A stretch of DNA of 9,450 nucleotides from JBDKTK01 sp039680225 (GTDB lineage Bacteria > Desulfobacterota > Syntrophia > Syntrophales > UBA4778): contig JBDKTK010000328.1 in the NCBI GenBank assembly GCA_039680225.1, forward strand, positions 1 through 9,450, given 5' to 3'. A program made the translations under genes and the position numbers. Each line of letters opens with the position of its first letter. The stretch's first letter is position 1. The notes under the pieces were generated by a model. That model ran no database searches and was not told the DNA's origin. It saw only the letters and a list, made by a program, of their open reading frames with translations. Below are positions 1 through 6,051 of this stretch, piece after piece.

Positions 1-999
1 CATAATTACCCGTTCAGCAACACAATAATAATGCGGCTGCTGGGCGGGCAAGGCGTGGTCCTCGAAAAAGAATACTATTCAGTGGGCGGCGGCTTTATCC
101 AGTGGAAAGGCTGGACCGAGCCGCAGCGCGGCATACCCGTTTACCCTTACGGCAACATGGAACAGCTCAAGGCCCAGCTTGAAAAGAACGGGATTCCCCT
201 TCACAGGCTCATCATGGAAAATGAGAAGGCAATTACCGGCAGCAATGAAGAGGAAATAAACGGCCGTCTGGACCTCATCCTGAAAGCCATGGAAGATTCC
301 GTCCGGGGCGGGCTCAAGCAGGGAGGGCTCCTTCCCGGCCCCATCGGCCTGTACAGGAAAGCTTACGACCTGAATAAAAAGGCCCGAAAATTAAAACAGG
401 CCGAGGCGCGCTTCCTGGTCCGATTGAGCGCATACGCACTGGCGGCCGCCGAGGAAAACGCCATGGGCCACAGGATAGTCACGGCGCCGACGGCCGGTTC
501 TGCGGGGGTAATGCCGGCAATTGCCTACCTGCTCAAGTTCAACCAGAAGTGCCCGCAGGAGGATTTGCGCAAAGGGCTCCTCTCAGCGGCAGCCGTAGGT
601 TTCCTTGCGAAGCACAATGCCAGTATTGCCGGAGCAGAGGCCGGCTGCCAGGGCGAGATAGGAGTGGCAGCCAGCATGGCTGCGGCGATGCTCGCTTACG
701 CCCAGGGCAATTCGATGCGGGTCGTGGAGGACTCGGCCTCTATCGCCATGGAGCACCACCTCGGGATGACATGCGACCCGGTCGGGGGCTACGTCCAGAT
801 CCCCTGCATCGAGCGCTGCGCCATGGGCGCCGTCAAGGCGTATAACTCCTTCCTGATAGCCTGCGTGGAAACGCAGGGTTCAAACCAGGTGAGCTTCGAC
901 GTGGTCATCAGGACAATGGCCGCGACCGGCAGAGACATGCCTGCCAAGTACCGGGAAACATCCCAGGGCGGCCTCGCCGTCTACATGGTCAAGTGCTGA
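1..999 (+). CDS. sdaA: L-serine ammonia-lyase (L-serine dehydratase), iron-sulfur type, 5'-truncated by window edge
   Basis: The reading frame is open from base 1, so the start lies upstream; 332 residues of a protein that is usually about 455 long are visible. The enzyme deaminates L-serine to pyruvate and ammonia in the cytoplasm with a [4Fe-4S] cluster. The end of the beta domain (SVGGGF motif, near visible residue 30) is followed by the whole alpha domain (TAPTAGSAGVMPA and AGAEAGCQGEIG motifs). Three cysteines at visible residues 216, 258 and 269 have the 42 and 11 spacing of the cluster ligands known from Legionella serine dehydratase. The final residue is also Cys, as in enzymes whose C-terminal tail folds back to cap the cluster. 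Beta and alpha domains are in one chain, as in E. coli SdaA and unlike the two-subunit enzymes of many Firmicutes. The next gene starts 81 bases downstream, and I see no clear terminator between them. Confidence 0.95.
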   Translation, partial: HNYPFSNTIIMRLLGGQGVVLEKEYYSVGGGFIQWKGWTEPQRGIPVYPYGNMEQLKAQLEKNGIPLHRLIMENEKAITGSNEEEINGRLDLILKAMEDSVRGGLKQGGLLPGPIGLYRKAYDLNKKARKLKQAEARFLVRLSAYALAAAEENAMGHRIVTAPTAGSAGVMPAIAYLLKFNQKCPQEDLRKGLLSAAAVGFLAKHNASIAGAEAGCQGEIGVAASMAAAMLAYAQGNSMRVVEDSASIAMEHHLGMTCDPVGGYVQIPCIERCAMGAVKAYNSFLIACVETQGSNQVSFDVVIRTMAATGRDMPAKYRETSQGGLAVYMVKC

Positions 1000-1080
1000 G
1001 GGCGTGATCTGATTAAATAAAATTGATTTTCAAACCAGGCAGGGGTAAGAAAGAGAAACGCTTCTCACGCGATCGGACTC

Positions 1081-2487
1081 ATGCTGAAAGACCCCGAAAA
1101 AACCGACCTGACATCGGGACCCGATTCGGACCTGTTCCCCGAAGACCCGGGGTTCTCGTTCGAGAGGGAATCGCCCGACATACCTGAAAGGTTTCGCGCC
1201 CCGAGCGACGAATTCCCCATTCCCGTCAGCCCCGTAATCCATGCGGCCCTGCGGGCCCTCTACACGGGCGGCCCCAAAAGCCACTGGACGGCGGACGACC
1301 ACGGACGGCCTTTCTTCAAATATGAATCCCGCGACGGCAACATCGTGTTCTTCTGCTCGCCGCCGCCCGACTTTGCCAACCGCTTCCACCTTTCCAAGGC
1401 CATTTATTACGCCCCGAGGCTCGGCTTCATTTACGCGGGAAGCCTCTGGGATTCGGTGAAAAAGCTTTCGGTCGAAACGGCCGATATTTTTCTCATCCTG
1501 ATGTCGCGGATCGCCCAGCTGCGCGACCCGGGAAAAGACATCGCCCGCATCAGCCTGAGCGAAATCTCCCGCTTCCGGGGGGTCCGCGTCCGCCACGGCA
1601 GCAGCCGCAAGCTCCTGGGGGATTTCCGCGACGAGGTCCTGCGGATCGCCGACCTGAGGCTGAAAATGTACTGGCGGGACTATACGAAGGGCGGGACGAT
1701 CGGCTTCGGCGCCCGCCGGCCCGACCGGCTCCTCGACATAGTCGACGTCCAGTACAGGGACGACAGGAATTCCTGGACGGCCTTCCGCTACCGCTGCGGG
1801 CAGGCGCTCTCGCACTTCCTTAACCCGGAAGGTCTCAGGTGGATCGGGTATTACAGCCGCTCGCTGCTGCGCCTGAGCCCCTACCACGAGGCGCTGACGA
1901 AGAAACTGGGCACATACTGGATACTGATCGGGATCGCGGCGGGCAAAAAGGGCTCCCAGCCCCGGGCGACTCCGCTGACGATCCTGGACTTCTGCGGCGA
2001 GGACGTAAACTGGCGCAACCCGGGGCAGACGGTGGATTCGTTCATAGAGTCCCACCGCCGTCTCCAGGAGTTGGGGATCCTCGACGAGGCGCTCATCCCC
2101 GAGCCGCCGAACCGCATCAAGGGCTATTTCAGGAAATGGCTGGAAACCCCGATCACGGTCAGGCTTTCCGAGCAGATCTGGAAAATCGGCCCTGCAAAAA
2201 AGAAACTTGTATCTTTGAGAAACAGGCGGGCCGCCGTCAAGCAGCTCCCGCAGCCGCTACTGCCCCTTAATGTTCCCGAATCACCCGGACAGATTGCGGA
2301 GGACCCCGCCCTGATAAGGAAATTCCGGACCGATTACATGCTCAGGCAGGCCGAGCTTGCCCGCCGCCTGGGTATTTCCTGCCAGACCCTGTCCAACTAC
2401 GAGCGGGGCCTGCGCCCGCTGCCCGAGGAAATCGCGGCGGCGGTCCTCGACGTATGGAAGAAGAAAGCCCTGCTGGAACAGAGATAA
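1081..2487 (+). CDS. Uncharacterised protein with C-terminal XRE-type helix-turn-helix; replication-initiator-like body (tentative)
   Basis: I do not recognise this 468-residue soluble protein as a named gene. The end (residues about 408-455) is a clear Cro/C1-type helix-turn-helix: AELARRLGIS, then QTLSNYERGLRPLP. The body has no signal peptide or membrane segment. Residues about 130-210 (ISLSEISRFRGV, then a GDFRDEVLRIADLRLKM helix) recall the winged-helix region of plasmid or phage replication initiators; this is pattern recognition, not a proven homology. The N-terminal 60 residues are acidic and proline-rich and look disordered. The next in-frame stop upstream is TGA at 1024-1026 and no ATG, GTG or TTG lies between, so ATG 1081 is the only usual start. 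It has no convincing Shine-Dalgarno sequence. A DNA-binding role is likely. A replication or domesticated-element origin is a guess; a large transcriptional regulator is the alternative. Confidence 0.75.
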   Translation: MLKDPEKTDLTSGPDSDLFPEDPGFSFERESPDIPERFRAPSDEFPIPVSPVIHAALRALYTGGPKSHWTADDHGRPFFKYESRDGNIVFFCSPPPDFANRFHLSKAIYYAPRLGFIYAGSLWDSVKKLSVETADIFLILMSRIAQLRDPGKDIARISLSEISRFRGVRVRHGSSRKLLGDFRDEVLRIADLRLKMYWRDYTKGGTIGFGARRPDRLLDIVDVQYRDDRNSWTAFRYRCGQALSHFLNPEGLRWIGYYSRSLLRLSPYHEALTKKLGTYWILIGIAAGKKGSQPRATPLTILDFCGEDVNWRNPGQTVDSFIESHRRLQELGILDEALIPEPPNRIKGYFRKWLETPITVRLSEQIWKIGPAKKKLVSLRNRRAAVKQLPQPLLPLNVPESPGQIAEDPALIRKFRTDYMLRQAELARRLGISCQTLSNYERGLRPLPEEIAAAVLDVWKKKALLEQR

Positions 2488-2611
2488 GCATTACCTGCCT
2501 GCTGAGAATTCCCCACCCATGTTTTGACCAAAGCCCACCCGTCGCCTGACCATTCCACGCCGCGGGCATCTTATCTTTTCTGAACCATTCAAGTATTGGC
2601 CGTCGCTGAAT

Positions 2612-2637
2612 GCTTAACAGTTTTAAAAGTATTAAGC
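2612..2637. promoter_or_regulatory. AT-rich 26-bp near-perfect palindrome upstream of the M24 gene (candidate operator)
   Basis: The arms GCTTAACAGTTTT and AAAAGTATTAAGC are inverted copies matching at 11 of 13 positions, with no spacer. It lies in the 216-base gap between the helix-turn-helix gene and the M24 gene, 67 bases before the TTG start. Its symmetry and AT content fit a dimeric repressor site or promoter region. No well-spaced -35/-10 pair could be fixed here, so the role is inferred. Confidence 0.35.
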
Positions 2638-2651
2638 GGCCCTTTCGGCGG

Positions 2652-2671
2652 AAGGCGCAGTTTTGCGCTTT
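2652..2671 (+). other. Short hairpin in the presumed 5' leader of the M24 gene
   Basis: AAGGCGCA and TGCGCTTT can pair over 8 bp (one G-U pair) around a GTTT loop. The hairpin ends about 18 bases before the Shine-Dalgarno sequence at 2690-2695. It has no U-tract, so it is not an intrinsic terminator. It could affect translation of the downstream gene or be incidental. Confidence 0.25.
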
Positions 2672-2689
2672 GTTATAGTTCTGCCGGAG

Positions 2690-2706
2690 AGGAGGTGACC
2701 CCTTTG
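2690..2706 (+). promoter_or_regulatory. Strong Shine-Dalgarno sequence fixing a TTG start
   Basis: AGGAGGTGA at 2690-2698 is close to the full anti-Shine-Dalgarno complement, and the TTG at 2704 sits at ideal distance. ATG 2716, four codons later, is the alternative but would be 20 bases from the core. The strong site probably compensates for the weak TTG start codon. Confidence 0.75.
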
Positions 2707-3858
2707 GAAAATCGCATGAAAGTCCTGCAGGAAAACCTTTCGGCCCGGAATTTACAGGGCGCAATCCTGAGCTACTCGAGAAACCTGCTCTACTATACGG
2801 GAACGGCCCAGCCTTCGTACCTTGCAGTAACATCTTCGGATTACGGCTTATTCGTAAGGAGCGGGATGGACTTCGCCCGGGAGGAGGCTTTCATCGAAAA
2901 AAATAAAATCCACCCGTGCAACGGTATAGGCGATTTGAAGGATTTTTTCCCCGGCGGAGCGAACCTGGGAGCGGAGCTGGACATCATTCCCATGCTCCAG
3001 TTCCAGTCCATGTCGACCAAACTTTCGGGATTCCAATTCAGCAATGTCTCTCCGCTTGTCCTGGAGCAGAGGAAAAGGAAGGACAGCCTGGAAATAGACC
3101 GGCTGCGCGCCGCCTGCGCCATAATGCACAAGGGCCATGAGGCAGTCGTCTCTTCCCTGCGGGAGGGGATGACGGAACTCGAACTCGCGGCTGTCACGGA
3201 AGACGCCCACCGGCGGGCCGGCCACGAGGGCCATTTCTTTATCAGGCTCCCCGACTTTTTCATGAGCCGCGGGCCGATCGGGTCGGGGACAAACCTGCTG
3301 AAGAACAGCGGCGTCGTTTATACGATCACCGGCGTCGGCTTGAGCCCGTCCATGCCGGCCGGGCCGTCGCGAAAAAAAATATCCAGAGGGGAGCCGGTCA
3401 TCATCGATATCCCCGTCATGGCGAACGGGTACCATGCGGACCAGACGCGCACTTACGTGCTGAGCCGTGCAGGAACGGAAATCAAGGCAATGTACGATGA
3501 TTTGAAAACCATTGCCGATTACCTGATCGAGAGGATGAGGCCGGCAGTGAAATGCAGCGAATTGTGCCGGCTCGCTTTTGCCAGGGCCGAGCATCTCGGC
3601 AGGTCCGGGCAGTTCCAGTCTTTCGGGAGAGGACGGAGGTCGGGCATGATCGGCCACGGCATCGGGCTGGAGTTGAACGAGCCGCCTGTCCTTTCGGAAA
3701 GCGGGCACGGCGAATTTCAGGCGGGACAGGTGATCGCGCTGGACATGCACATGCTCGATGAATCGTTCGGGGCCGTCAAACTGGAGGATATGGTTTTAAT
3801 CGGAGAGGATTCAAACGAGCTGATCACAATGAGCCCGCGGGAGCTCTGTGAAATTTGA
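2704..3858 (+). CDS. M24-family metallopeptidase-like protein (Xaa-Pro aminopeptidase/creatinase fold)
   Basis: A 384-residue cytoplasmic protein. The N-terminal half (to about residue 150) is a creatinase-like domain (SYSRNLLYYTGTAQPSYLAV). The C-terminal half is the pita-bread fold of M24 enzymes, which hydrolyse X-Pro peptides or related amide bonds using two metal ions. The expected metal ligands are D235 and D246 (IIDIPV ... YHADQTRT, 11 apart), H318 (IGHGIGLELNEPP) and E361 (KLEDMVLI). The fourth ligand, normally Glu in a motif like TIEP, is Asp here (D347, IALDMHM), so metal binding or activity may differ. The start is TTG 2704: a strong GGAGGTGA lies 8 bases upstream. The frame stays open further upstream (TTG 2596), but that region has no ribosome site. 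The downstream crotonase-type gene begins 17 bases after the stop, suggesting co-transcription. The substrate cannot be told from the sequence. Confidence 0.88.
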   Translation: MENRMKVLQENLSARNLQGAILSYSRNLLYYTGTAQPSYLAVTSSDYGLFVRSGMDFAREEAFIEKNKIHPCNGIGDLKDFFPGGANLGAELDIIPMLQFQSMSTKLSGFQFSNVSPLVLEQRKRKDSLEIDRLRAACAIMHKGHEAVVSSLREGMTELELAAVTEDAHRRAGHEGHFFIRLPDFFMSRGPIGSGTNLLKNSGVVYTITGVGLSPSMPAGPSRKKISRGEPVIIDIPVMANGYHADQTRTYVLSRAGTEIKAMYDDLKTIADYLIERMRPAVKCSELCRLAFARAEHLGRSGQFQSFGRGRRSGMIGHGIGLELNEPPVLSESGHGEFQAGQVIALDMHMLDESFGAVKLEDMVLIGEDSNELITMSPRELCEI

Positions 3859-3875
3859 CAAAACAGGAGGGTGTT

Positions 3876-4628
3876 ATGGAATTTCACCAGTGCGCCGTTA
3901 ATGACGGCACAGCCAGGATAGCCCTGGCAAGGGGCAAGGTGAACGCAATCAACGAAAGAGTCGTCGACGAGCTGACGGAGCGGCTCAATAATCTTTCGAA
4001 AGACCCGGCCGTCAAATCAGTCGTGTTGACCGGGACAGGGAAATTTTTCACGTTTGGTTTTGATATACCTGAATTCCTCAGCTACCCGAAAGAGGATTTC
4101 ATCCGTTACCTGACGAAGTTCACCGATCTTTACCGCCTGATTTTCATGTACCCCAAGCCGGTGATTGCCTCACTTAACGGCCACACCATAGCCGGGGGAT
4201 GCATGCTGGCAATAGCCTGCGATTACAGGATCATGGTATCCGGCAAGGCCAGGATCTCCCTCAACGAGATCAATTTCGGCTCGTCGCTGTTCGCGGGGAG
4301 CGTCGACCTGCTGAAAATGTGGCTGGGGCAGAGGCCTGCAGAGGTCGCCGCATATACGGGGGCAATGTATTCAGCCGAGGAGGCGTTGAAACTCGGCCTC
4401 GTGGACAGGGTCTGCTCTGAAGCGGAGCTGGAAATGGAAACGGAAAAGGCGGCCCGCGATTTCAGCGAAAAGGATCCCGCCGCTTTCGCGAGCATTAAAA
4501 AGCTCCTCAGGTCGCAGTTGGCAGATGCGATCAAGGCCAGGGAAAGACAGTCGATCCTCGAGTTCGTGGATATCTGGTACTCGGACAGAACCTGGAAAAA
4601 TCTGCAGGACAAAGTTATCCATTCCTGA
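3876..4628 (+). CDS. Enoyl-CoA hydratase/isomerase (crotonase) family; resembles delta3,delta2-enoyl-CoA isomerase
   Basis: A 250-residue crotonase-fold enzyme, normal length for the family, acting on acyl-CoA thioesters in the cytoplasm. The oxyanion-hole segments are visible: GKFFTFGFDIPEF near residues 50-60 and NGHTIAGGCMLA near 100-112. Of the two catalytic glutamates of enoyl-CoA hydratase, the first position is Met (M110) and only the second is kept (E131, in SLNEINFG). This single-Glu arrangement and the GGCxLAxxCDYRI...LNE layout resemble mitochondrial-type delta3,delta2-enoyl-CoA isomerase, which moves a double bond for beta-oxidation of unsaturated acyl-CoAs; the exact substrate is inferred. 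ATG 3876 is chosen because AGGAGGG at 3865-3871 precedes it. A TTG at 3855 extends the frame by 7 residues and would overlap the upstream gene's stop, but has no ribosome site. It sits 17 bases after the M24 gene, probably in one transcript ending at the hairpin 3 bases downstream. Confidence 0.9.
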   Translation: MEFHQCAVNDGTARIALARGKVNAINERVVDELTERLNNLSKDPAVKSVVLTGTGKFFTFGFDIPEFLSYPKEDFIRYLTKFTDLYRLIFMYPKPVIASLNGHTIAGGCMLAIACDYRIMVSGKARISLNEINFGSSLFAGSVDLLKMWLGQRPAEVAAYTGAMYSAEEALKLGLVDRVCSEAELEMETEKAARDFSEKDPAAFASIKKLLRSQLADAIKARERQSILEFVDIWYSDRTWKNLQDKVIHS

Positions 4629-4631
4629 AAA

Positions 4632-4658
4632 AAAAGGGGGTGATTATCACCCCCTTTT
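4632..4658. terminator. Bidirectional intrinsic terminator between convergent units
   Basis: A perfect 12-bp stem (AAAAGGGGGTGA with TCACCCCCTTTT) closes on a 3-base TTA loop. It starts 3 bases after the isomerase stop codon and ends 17 bases before the stop of the leftward gene at 4676. The A-run before the stem (4628-4635) gives a long U-tract on the minus-strand transcript. The plus-strand side has only TTTT. It therefore probably stops both units, more strongly for the leftward one. Confidence 0.85.
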
Positions 4659-4675
4659 ACCTGGATCAAGCGATT

Positions 4676-5101
4676 TTATCCTCCCCCTGAAGGCTGCCTG
4701 TAAGGATACGGCCCGATTCCCGGATCAGAGAAGATGTCCTGCTGCTGCGGCGTCCAGATTGTTCTCCATCTGCCGCTCTGCTGCTGGGCCTCTATCTTAG
4801 TCGCCCTGATGGAGCTGTATTGGGGGTTCAGGTCTCCAGATACCCTGACCGGCTCATTGATATGCCTGGCCATAACAGCCCTGTCCACATTCGGCACGAA
4901 ATAGTACTTGTTATCGGGCGTAAGGACAACGAACACGCTTTCCGTGGCGGCCAACGGGTCTTCCTGACCAATCGGGCAGGTCCGTCCCTGGGATACACAG
5001 TTGTATCCTTGAACTGTGCCTTGAATGGTTACAGGCGCTGCAAACGCCAAAACCGGCGCGAGGGCAAAACATAAAACAAGGATCGGCAATAATCTTTTCA
5101 T
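4676..5101 (-). CDS. Small exported protein of unknown function, paralogue of the adjacent upstream gene
   Basis: A 141-residue precursor with a typical Sec signal peptide: a positive start (MKR), a leucine-rich core and AFA-A near residue 21. The mature part is beta-rich with no membrane segment. It carries a CX6C pair inside NCVSQGRTCPIGQEDP, a YYFVPN motif and a segment of the type VRVSGDLN...SSIRATKIE that recalls small OB-fold barrels. The fold is an inference and I know no function for it. The two cysteines could form a disulfide in the periplasm or bind a ligand. The C-terminus is Pro/Gly-rich. AAGGAGGAG (plus-strand 5106-5114) lies before the ATG at 5101, giving a clear start. It lies downstream of a paralogue on the same strand (about 70% identity by eye in the mature region), but 220 bases and a hairpin separate them, so it may have its own promoter. 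Confidence 0.85.
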   Translation of the reverse strand: MKRLLPILVLCFALAPVLAFAAPVTIQGTVQGYNCVSQGRTCPIGQEDPLAATESVFVVLTPDNKYYFVPNVDRAVMARHINEPVRVSGDLNPQYSSIRATKIEAQQQSGRWRTIWTPQQQDIFSDPGIGPYPYRQPSGGG

Positions 5102-5154
5102 TTTTCTCCTCCTTTATTTTTAAATATCTGCCTGGAAAGCGTTGTTGATTAATT

Positions 5155-5206
5155 ATTGTAAGTTCATTTAATTACGGATTGCCGCAATCTTCTATAGGTG
5201 CAATCC
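5155..5206 (-). promoter_or_regulatory. Candidate promoter and operator for the secreted-protein gene at 4676-5101
   Basis: On the minus strand TACAAT (plus 5155-5160) is a good -10 match, about 54 bases before the ATG, but no clear -35 lies 16-18 bases upstream. About where a -35 would sit there is instead a perfect palindrome, GATTGC-C-GCAATC (plus 5177-5189). A further GCAATCC at 5200-5206 is the inverse of GGATTGC at 5176-5182. A regulator-dependent promoter would explain this layout, but it is inferred. Confidence 0.3.
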
Positions 5207-5274
5207 TGATTTTATTTTTCGAAATTTCTGAAATGAGAATGCGTTTGAGGTTAGCCGGTTACATGGAAAGGACT

Positions 5275-5299
5275 AAGGAGGCGAGGCGTCCGCCTCCTT
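5275..5299 (-). terminator. Hairpin after the second secreted-protein gene, possible terminator
   Basis: A perfect 9-bp GC-rich stem (AAGGAGGCG with CGCCTCCTT) with a 7-base loop lies 22 bases beyond the stop codon of the minus-strand gene at 5322. On that strand it is followed by AGTCCTTTCC, only moderately T-rich, so termination may be weak. It may instead allow partial read-through into the downstream paralogue or protect the mRNA end. Confidence 0.5.
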
Positions 5300-5321
5300 C
5301 AGCCCTTCGCACGTAATTGTT

Positions 5322-5732
5322 TCATGGTTGCCGGTAGGGATAAGCCCCGGTCCCCGGGTCCGTAAAGGTCCTTTGCATCTGCGGACTCCAGACCACGCGC
5401 CATTGGCCGTTCCTCTGCACTGCCAGGCTTTGGGCCCTGATGGAACTCTGCTGCGGCATCAACTCACCCCTGATCTGCACCTGTTCGGCTACATGCCGGG
5501 CCATGACGGCGCGGTCGATATTCGGGACGAAATAGTACCTGTTATCCGGGGTAAGCAGGACAAAAACATTTTCCGTTGCCACCAGCGGGTCTTCCTGGCC
5601 TATCGGGCAAGTGCGGCCCTGCGAGACGCAATTAAAACCCTGGACCGTCCCGTTAATCGTAATTGGCGCTGCAAACGCCAGGGCCGGTACCAGCAACAGC
5701 AATAAAAACGATCCCCAAAGCAGTCTCCTCAT
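5322..5732 (-). CDS. Small exported protein of unknown function, tandem paralogue
   Basis: A 136-residue precursor. MRR, a long hydrophobic run (LLLLLVPALAF) and an AFA-A site form a Sec signal peptide. The mature part is collinear with the neighbour at 4676-5101: TCPIGQEDPL, LTPDN, YYFVPN, DRAVMARH, SSIRA, DPG and YPYRQP are shared, with one single-residue gap and about 70% identity by eye. The CX6C pair is kept. Differences gather in the C-terminal third and in the missing Ser-Gly-Gly-Gly tail. The start at 5732 is chosen because AAGGAG (plus 5740-5745) lies 7 bases upstream. The frame could be extended to an ATG at 5774, but that would place 14 charged residues before the signal peptide and has no ribosome site. 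The pair looks like a local gene duplication with both copies still intact. No function is known to me; a periplasmic or surface location follows from the signal peptide. Confidence 0.85.
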   Translation of the reverse strand: MRRLLWGSFLLLLLVPALAFAAPITINGTVQGFNCVSQGRTCPIGQEDPLVATENVFVLLTPDNRYYFVPNIDRAVMARHVAEQVQIRGELMPQQSSIRAQSLAVQRNGQWRVVWSPQMQRTFTDPGTGAYPYRQP

Positions 5733-6051
5733 AACTTTTCTCCTTTCGAAATTGCCCTCCCAAGTTGATTTCATCTACTTTCTTGAATTGATTGTTCACC
5801 TTGACGAAGGGCTCGCGCTATCGGAGCAGACCTGATTTATCCCGTCGAAAACACTGAAATGACTTTAAGTAAGGGGAGGGGGGACCCTCAGAAGCCGCAG
5901 AAAAGGACCAGGATAATTTCGGGTTGCGGCGGGCGCCTTCAGGAGATTGCCGTTCTGTATCATGGTTGTAATTTTTTGTCCGAATAGGTTGAAATAAGTT
6001 ATTTATTCATGTTAACAAATTCAAATCGCCAAACCTGATAAGGACATGAAA
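5733..6051. other. Intergenic region between divergent units
   Basis: These 319 bases separate the start of the leftward secreted-protein gene from the start of the rightward regulator gene, so both promoters should lie here. The left part contains the ribosome site at 5740-5745. The middle holds a G-rich run (5873-5883) and a 6-bp inverted repeat (GCCGCA 5894-5899 with TGCGGC 5925-5930) around 25 bases. The right end is AT-rich and holds the candidate promoter listed separately. I saw no RNA gene, no convincing coding sequence, and no recognisable molybdenum-cofactor riboswitch, though such a complex fold cannot be excluded by eye. Confidence 0.6.
5976..6005 (+). promoter_or_regulatory. Candidate promoter with overlapping palindrome before the regulator/tup operon
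   Basis: TTGTCC at 5976-5981 and TATTTA at 6000-6005, 18 bases apart, make a plausible sigma-70-type promoter about 45 bases before the regulator's start. The perfect palindrome AAATAA-G-TTATTT (5992-6004) overlaps its -10 element, as expected for an autorepressor site. A second possible pair is TTGAAA 5989-5994 with TTAACA 6012-6017 (17-base spacing). The choice between them is open. Confidence 0.35.

Noticed and set aside
1023..1051. Possible promoter TTGATT / TAAGAA before the HTH gene
   Set aside because: The spacing is right, but the -10 element is a poor match and nothing else supports it.
1030..2055. Long open frame (341 codons) on the minus strand opposite the HTH gene
   Set aside because: It is fully antisense to a better coding frame with a recognisable HTH domain. 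Its product is Arg/Ala/Pro/Val-rich, as expected from the complement of GC-rich coding DNA, and shows no domain or conserved motif.
2596..2703. 36-codon N-terminal extension of the M24 protein from TTG 2596
   Set aside because: There is no ribosome site at 2596, while a near-ideal one precedes TTG 2704. The extension also spans the palindrome and hairpin.
2848..3750. 300-codon minus-strand frame opposite the M24 gene
   Set aside because: The plus strand encodes clear M24 motifs. The antisense product is rich in Arg, Pro, His and Asp, with no recognisable motif and no ribosome site.
5733..5774. 14-codon extension of the second secreted protein from ATG 5774 (minus strand)
   Set aside because: It would put charged residues before the signal peptide, and the AAGGAG site supports the start at 5732.
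5733..6051. Possible molybdenum/tungsten-cofactor riboswitch upstream of the tup operon
   Set aside because: I could find no convincing multi-stem fold or conserved core by eye, only one 6-bp inverted repeat around 25 bases. A covariance-model search (Infernal, Moco RNA family) would decide.
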